64,000 nucleotides of DNA, taken from NCBI RefSeq assembly GCF_029962485.1, contig NZ_CP073638.1, positions 1,736,001 to 1,800,000 of the forward strand, given 5' to 3'. The position numbers were made by a program, and so were the translations under genes. Positions 61,649 through 64,000 of this stretch are shown here, in pieces (positions within the stretch are counted from its first letter, which is position 1; every line of letters begins with the position of its first letter). Below the pieces are notes generated by a model, which ran no database searches, was not told the DNA's origin, and saw nothing but the letters and a program-made list of their open reading frames with translations. This stretch comes from Burkholderia cepacia (lineage in GTDB: Bacteria; Pseudomonadota; Gammaproteobacteria; Burkholderiales; Burkholderiaceae).

Positions 61649-62779
61649 GTGGACATTCAAACCCTCAACACCCCGGCCGCCTTGATCGATGTCGGCCGCA
61701 TGCGCGCCAACATCGACCGCATGCAGACGCATCTCAATGCACTCGGCGTCACGTTCCGCCCGCACGTCAAGACCACCAAATGCCGGCATGTCGTCGACGC
61801 ACAGATCGCGGCCGGCGCGCAGGGCATCACGGTGTCGACGCTCAAGGAGGCCGAACAATTCTTCGCGGGCGGCGTCCGCGACATCGTCTATGCGGTCGGC
61901 ATGGTGCCCGCCAAGCTTGGCCACGCGCTTGCGTTGCGCCGGCAAGGCTGCGACCTGAAGATCGTCGCCGACAGCTTGCCGGCCGCCCATGCCATCGCCC
62001 GGTTCGGGCGCGAACACGGCGAGTGTTTCGACGTGTGGATCGAGGTCGACGTCGACGGCCACCGCTCCGGTATCCCGCCCGACGCCGGCCTGCTGATCGA
62101 CGTCGGCCGCGCACTGGTCGACGGCGGGATGACGCTTGGCGGCGTGCTGGCCCATGCGGGCTCCAGCTACGAGTACGACACGCACGAAGCACTGGTCGCG
62201 ATCGCCGAACAGGAGCGCAGCCGCACCGTGCGGGCCGCGGAGCGCCTGAGAGCCGCCGGGCTGCCCTGCCCGGTCGTGAGCATCGGCTCGACGCCCAGCG
62301 CGCTGTCGGCGCAACGCCTCGACGGCGTGACCGAGGTGCGCGCCGGCGTTTACGTGATGTTCGACCTCGTGATGCACAACATCGGCGTATGCGAACTGTC
62401 CGATATCGCGCTGTCGGTGCTGACGACCGTGATCGGACACCAGGAAGAGAAAGGCTGGGCGATCGTCGATGCGGGCTGGATGGCGATGAGCCGCGACCGC
62501 GGCACGCAGCGCCAGGCGCGCGATTTCGGCTACGGGCAGGTCTGTACCGAAGGCGGCGATGTGCTCGGCGACTACGTGATGAGCGCGGCCAATCAGGAGC
62601 ACGGGATCGTGTCGCGCACGGGCACGCCGGACACGGGCATCGCGCAGCGGTTTCCGATCGGCACGCGCCTGCGCATCCTGCCGAATCACGCGTGCGCCAC
62701 CGGCGCGCAGCACCCGGAATATCAAGCCCTCAGCGCAGACGGCGTCGCGCAGGCCTGGCCGCGCTTCTACGGATGGTAG
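61649..62779 (+). CDS. Fold-type III PLP enzyme, D-threo-3-hydroxyaspartate dehydratase / D-threonine aldolase family
   Basis: This 376-residue protein is an alanine-racemase-fold PLP enzyme of the D-serine dehydratase-like/D-threonine aldolase family. Lys41 in FRPHVKTTKC binds PLP. His347 and Cys349 in PNHACATG are the metal ligands seen in the D-threo-3-hydroxyaspartate dehydratase of Delftia. The family uses a divalent metal and acts on D-beta-hydroxyamino acids. The GTG at 61649 starts the protein at MDIQTLNTPAAL; no better start exists. It is followed by an ornithine cyclodeaminase-family gene and controlled by a LysR protein. A D-3-hydroxyaspartate substrate is likely; other D-hydroxyamino acids are possible. 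Confidence 0.85.
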   Translation: MDIQTLNTPAALIDVGRMRANIDRMQTHLNALGVTFRPHVKTTKCRHVVDAQIAAGAQGITVSTLKEAEQFFAGGVRDIVYAVGMVPAKLGHALALRRQGCDLKIVADSLPAAHAIARFGREHGECFDVWIEVDVDGHRSGIPPDAGLLIDVGRALVDGGMTLGGVLAHAGSSYEYDTHEALVAIAEQERSRTVRAAERLRAAGLPCPVVSIGSTPSALSAQRLDGVTEVRAGVYVMFDLVMHNIGVCELSDIALSVLTTVIGHQEEKGWAIVDAGWMAMSRDRGTQRQARDFGYGQVCTEGGDVLGDYVMSAANQEHGIVSRTGTPDTGIAQRFPIGTRLRILPNHACATGAQHPEYQALSADGVAQAWPRFYGW

Positions 62780-62887
62780 GCAACACGCGTCATCGACATC
62801 GTCTTGCGCATACGTTGACTATTTGTCTAAATCTGGACACACTTTAAACCTTGCCGTTTCACCGTGCGCCGGAAAGGCGTATCCGAC

Positions 62888-63859
62888 ATGCCGACAGACG
62901 CCCGACTCCTCCTTCTCGACCGCGATGCCGTCGAACCCGCCCTTCAGGCCGAGCAGGTGATGGCGGCGGTCCGCGAAGCCTTCGTGCTGCACAGTCAGCG
63001 GGCCGGACGCGTGTTCCCGGTGGTGCGCGAGAAACTGCACACCGGCGGCGTGTTCGGCATCAAGTCGGGTGACGTCGCGGGCCAGGACCTGCTTGGTTTC
63101 AAGGCTGCCGGGTTCTGGCCCGGCAACCGGCGCCTCGGCGGCGAGCCGCATCAGGCCACCGTGGCGCTGTTCGATCCGGCCACGGGCCGCCCGCTGTGCA
63201 TCATGGACGGCAACGCAATCACCACGGCCCGGACCGGCGCCGCCGGCGGCCTCGGGCTGCAACAGCTGGCCCGCCGCGACAGCGCGCGAATCTGCGTGTT
63301 CGGCACGGGCGTGCAGGCGCGCGTCCAGCTCGACTACGCGCTCAGGCTGCTGCCGCAACGGTGCACGGTGCAATACGTGAACGTCAGCGGCGAGCCCGAC
63401 CCGGTGTTCGAATCGGCCTTCCTGTCGCGATGCACGATCGGCGTGGCACGCGACCGGAACGACGCGGTAGCTCACAGCGACTTGGTGATCACGGCAACGC
63501 CCGGTGGCGGCGCGCTGTTCGACGCGGATGCCGTGCAGCCGGGCACGCATCTCACTTGCGTGGGCGCCGATACGGCAGGCAAGCGCGAACTCCCGGCCGG
63601 CCTGCTCGAACGCGCGCGCATTTTCGTCGACGATCACGATCAGGCGCGCAGCATCGGCGAGTGCCAGTGGGCGCCGGATTTGCCGCGCACCGAAATCGGT
63701 GACATCCTCGCCGGTGCGGCATCGGTCGACCGTGCCGCGCACGAGATCACCGTCTTCGACATGACAGGGCTCGCGCTTCAGGACCTGACCGTCGCGCGCT
63801 TCCTGTATCGGCACGCCCTCGACAACGGCACCGGAACCGCCGTTCCGTGGCCGTGGTAA
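62888..63859 (+). CDS. Ornithine cyclodeaminase/mu-crystallin-family enzyme
   Basis: This 323-residue protein belongs to the ornithine cyclodeaminase/mu-crystallin family but is shorter than the true cyclodeaminase at 47413. It has the substrate region GIKSGDVAGQDLLGFKAAGFWPG, the catalytic ITTARTGAAGGLGLQQLARRD, NAD motif VFGTGVQAR (about 138) and C-terminal VFDMTGLALQDLTVARFLYR. Relatives include ketimine or iminosuccinate reductases, L-lysine cyclodeaminases and 2,3-diaminopropionate synthesis enzymes. AAAGG precedes the ATG at 62888, and a possible -35 TTGACT lies at 62815. Paired with a D-3-hydroxyaspartate-type enzyme, it may reduce an imino acid. This is inferred from the pairing. Confidence 0.82.
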   Translation: MPTDARLLLLDRDAVEPALQAEQVMAAVREAFVLHSQRAGRVFPVVREKLHTGGVFGIKSGDVAGQDLLGFKAAGFWPGNRRLGGEPHQATVALFDPATGRPLCIMDGNAITTARTGAAGGLGLQQLARRDSARICVFGTGVQARVQLDYALRLLPQRCTVQYVNVSGEPDPVFESAFLSRCTIGVARDRNDAVAHSDLVITATPGGGALFDADAVQPGTHLTCVGADTAGKRELPAGLLERARIFVDDHDQARSIGECQWAPDLPRTEIGDILAGAASVDRAAHEITVFDMTGLALQDLTVARFLYRHALDNGTGTAVPWPW

Positions 63860-63882
63860 GCAACCCTCCTCGTTCAACCGCC

Positions 63883-64000
63883 ATGCGTCTGACCAAAGTT
63901 TCCGCCCTCTCCTTCGATCTCGACGACACCCTGTGGCCGTTCGGGCCGTCGGTCATACGAGCCGAGGCGATGCTGCGCGCATGGTTGATCGAGCACGCTC
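63883..64000 (+). CDS. HAD-superfamily hydrolase, 5' end only
   Basis: The last 118 bases begin a new gene. The 39 visible residues start MRLTKVSALSFDLDDTLWPF, in which DLDDT carries the nucleophilic and acid Asp of motif I of haloacid-dehalogenase phosphatases. The gene lies 23 bp after the ornithine cyclodeaminase-family gene in the same direction and is probably cotranscribed. The rest lies outside the window, so the substrate class is unknown. Confidence 0.8.
   Translation, partial: MRLTKVSALSFDLDDTLWPFGPSVIRAEAMLRAWLIEHA

Noticed and set aside
1..64000. CRISPR arrays, tRNA or rRNA genes, transposase genes and integrases.
   Set aside because: No regularly spaced repeats, cloverleaf-like sequences or mobile-element enzymes were recognised anywhere in the window.

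Overview
The window is a high-GC segment that reads like a Burkholderia sensu lato genome, most likely a Burkholderia cepacia complex secondary replicon. The codon use, the dense LysR, AraC and MFS content, the DUF2760/Hsp70 operon and the catabolic clusters all point that way. There are no rRNA or tRNA genes, no CRISPR array and no core housekeeping block. Almost everything concerns nutrient catabolism, uptake, regulation and small accessory modules. The first gene is cut at its 5' end and the last at its 3' end.

Positions 1-14253 hold an indole-3-acetic acid (auxin) catabolic cluster of the type described in Paraburkholderia. It has an MFS transporter, iacF reductase, LysR regulator, iacC/iacD Rieske oxygenase, tandem tautomerase, PAS histidine kinase, iacA, iacB, iacI, iacH, iacE, a FixJ-like response regulator, iacG and a second MFS transporter. 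Together they would import IAA, oxidise it to dioxindole-3-acetate and send it toward catechol. The kinase gene carries an apparent one-base insertion.

Positions 14388-17530 hold a serine hydrolase, an Lrp regulator, and a two-gene unit made of a 40-residue peptide and a compact M29-like aminopeptidase, separated by a strong hairpin. This unit is the best candidate here for an undescribed system. Positions 17586-23009 hold an AraC regulator divergent from a GMC alcohol dehydrogenase and a Baeyer-Villiger monooxygenase fused to an esterase, a plausible alcohol to ketone to ester to alcohol-plus-acid route.

Positions 23193-30227 hold a secreted phosphatase homologue without its catalytic cysteine, an orphan antitoxin, a DedA/PAP2-like fusion with degenerate phosphatase motifs, a small zinc peptidase, a NarL-type two-component system with a MASE4-like sensor, and a ParE/RelE-type toxin-antitoxin pair with a 26-bp palindromic operator. 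Positions 30307-35057 hold an MFS transporter and an orphan solute-binding protein divergent from a TctD/TctE-like two-component pair.

Positions 35092-42692 contain a branched-chain-amide-type ABC transporter (livK, fused livHM, livG, livF). Next to the 3' end of livF lies a lower-GC island with a DUF6402-like putative effector and a membrane-anchored partner. A second, decayed copy of the last 250 bp of livF lies on the far side of the island. Positions 43048-49553 hold a LysR/flavin monooxygenase/CMD/AhpD operon and an Lrp-controlled ornithine cyclodeaminase and citrulline hydrolase pair.

Positions 49691-54932 encode a DUF2760-Hsp70-Hsp70 operon. The rest holds an Rrf2 regulator divergent from a thioredoxin-reductase-like dithiol oxidase, an MFS/iron alcohol dehydrogenase/LysR group, and a LysR-controlled set made of a D-3-hydroxyaspartate dehydratase/aldolase-family enzyme, an ornithine cyclodeaminase-family enzyme and a truncated HAD phosphatase.
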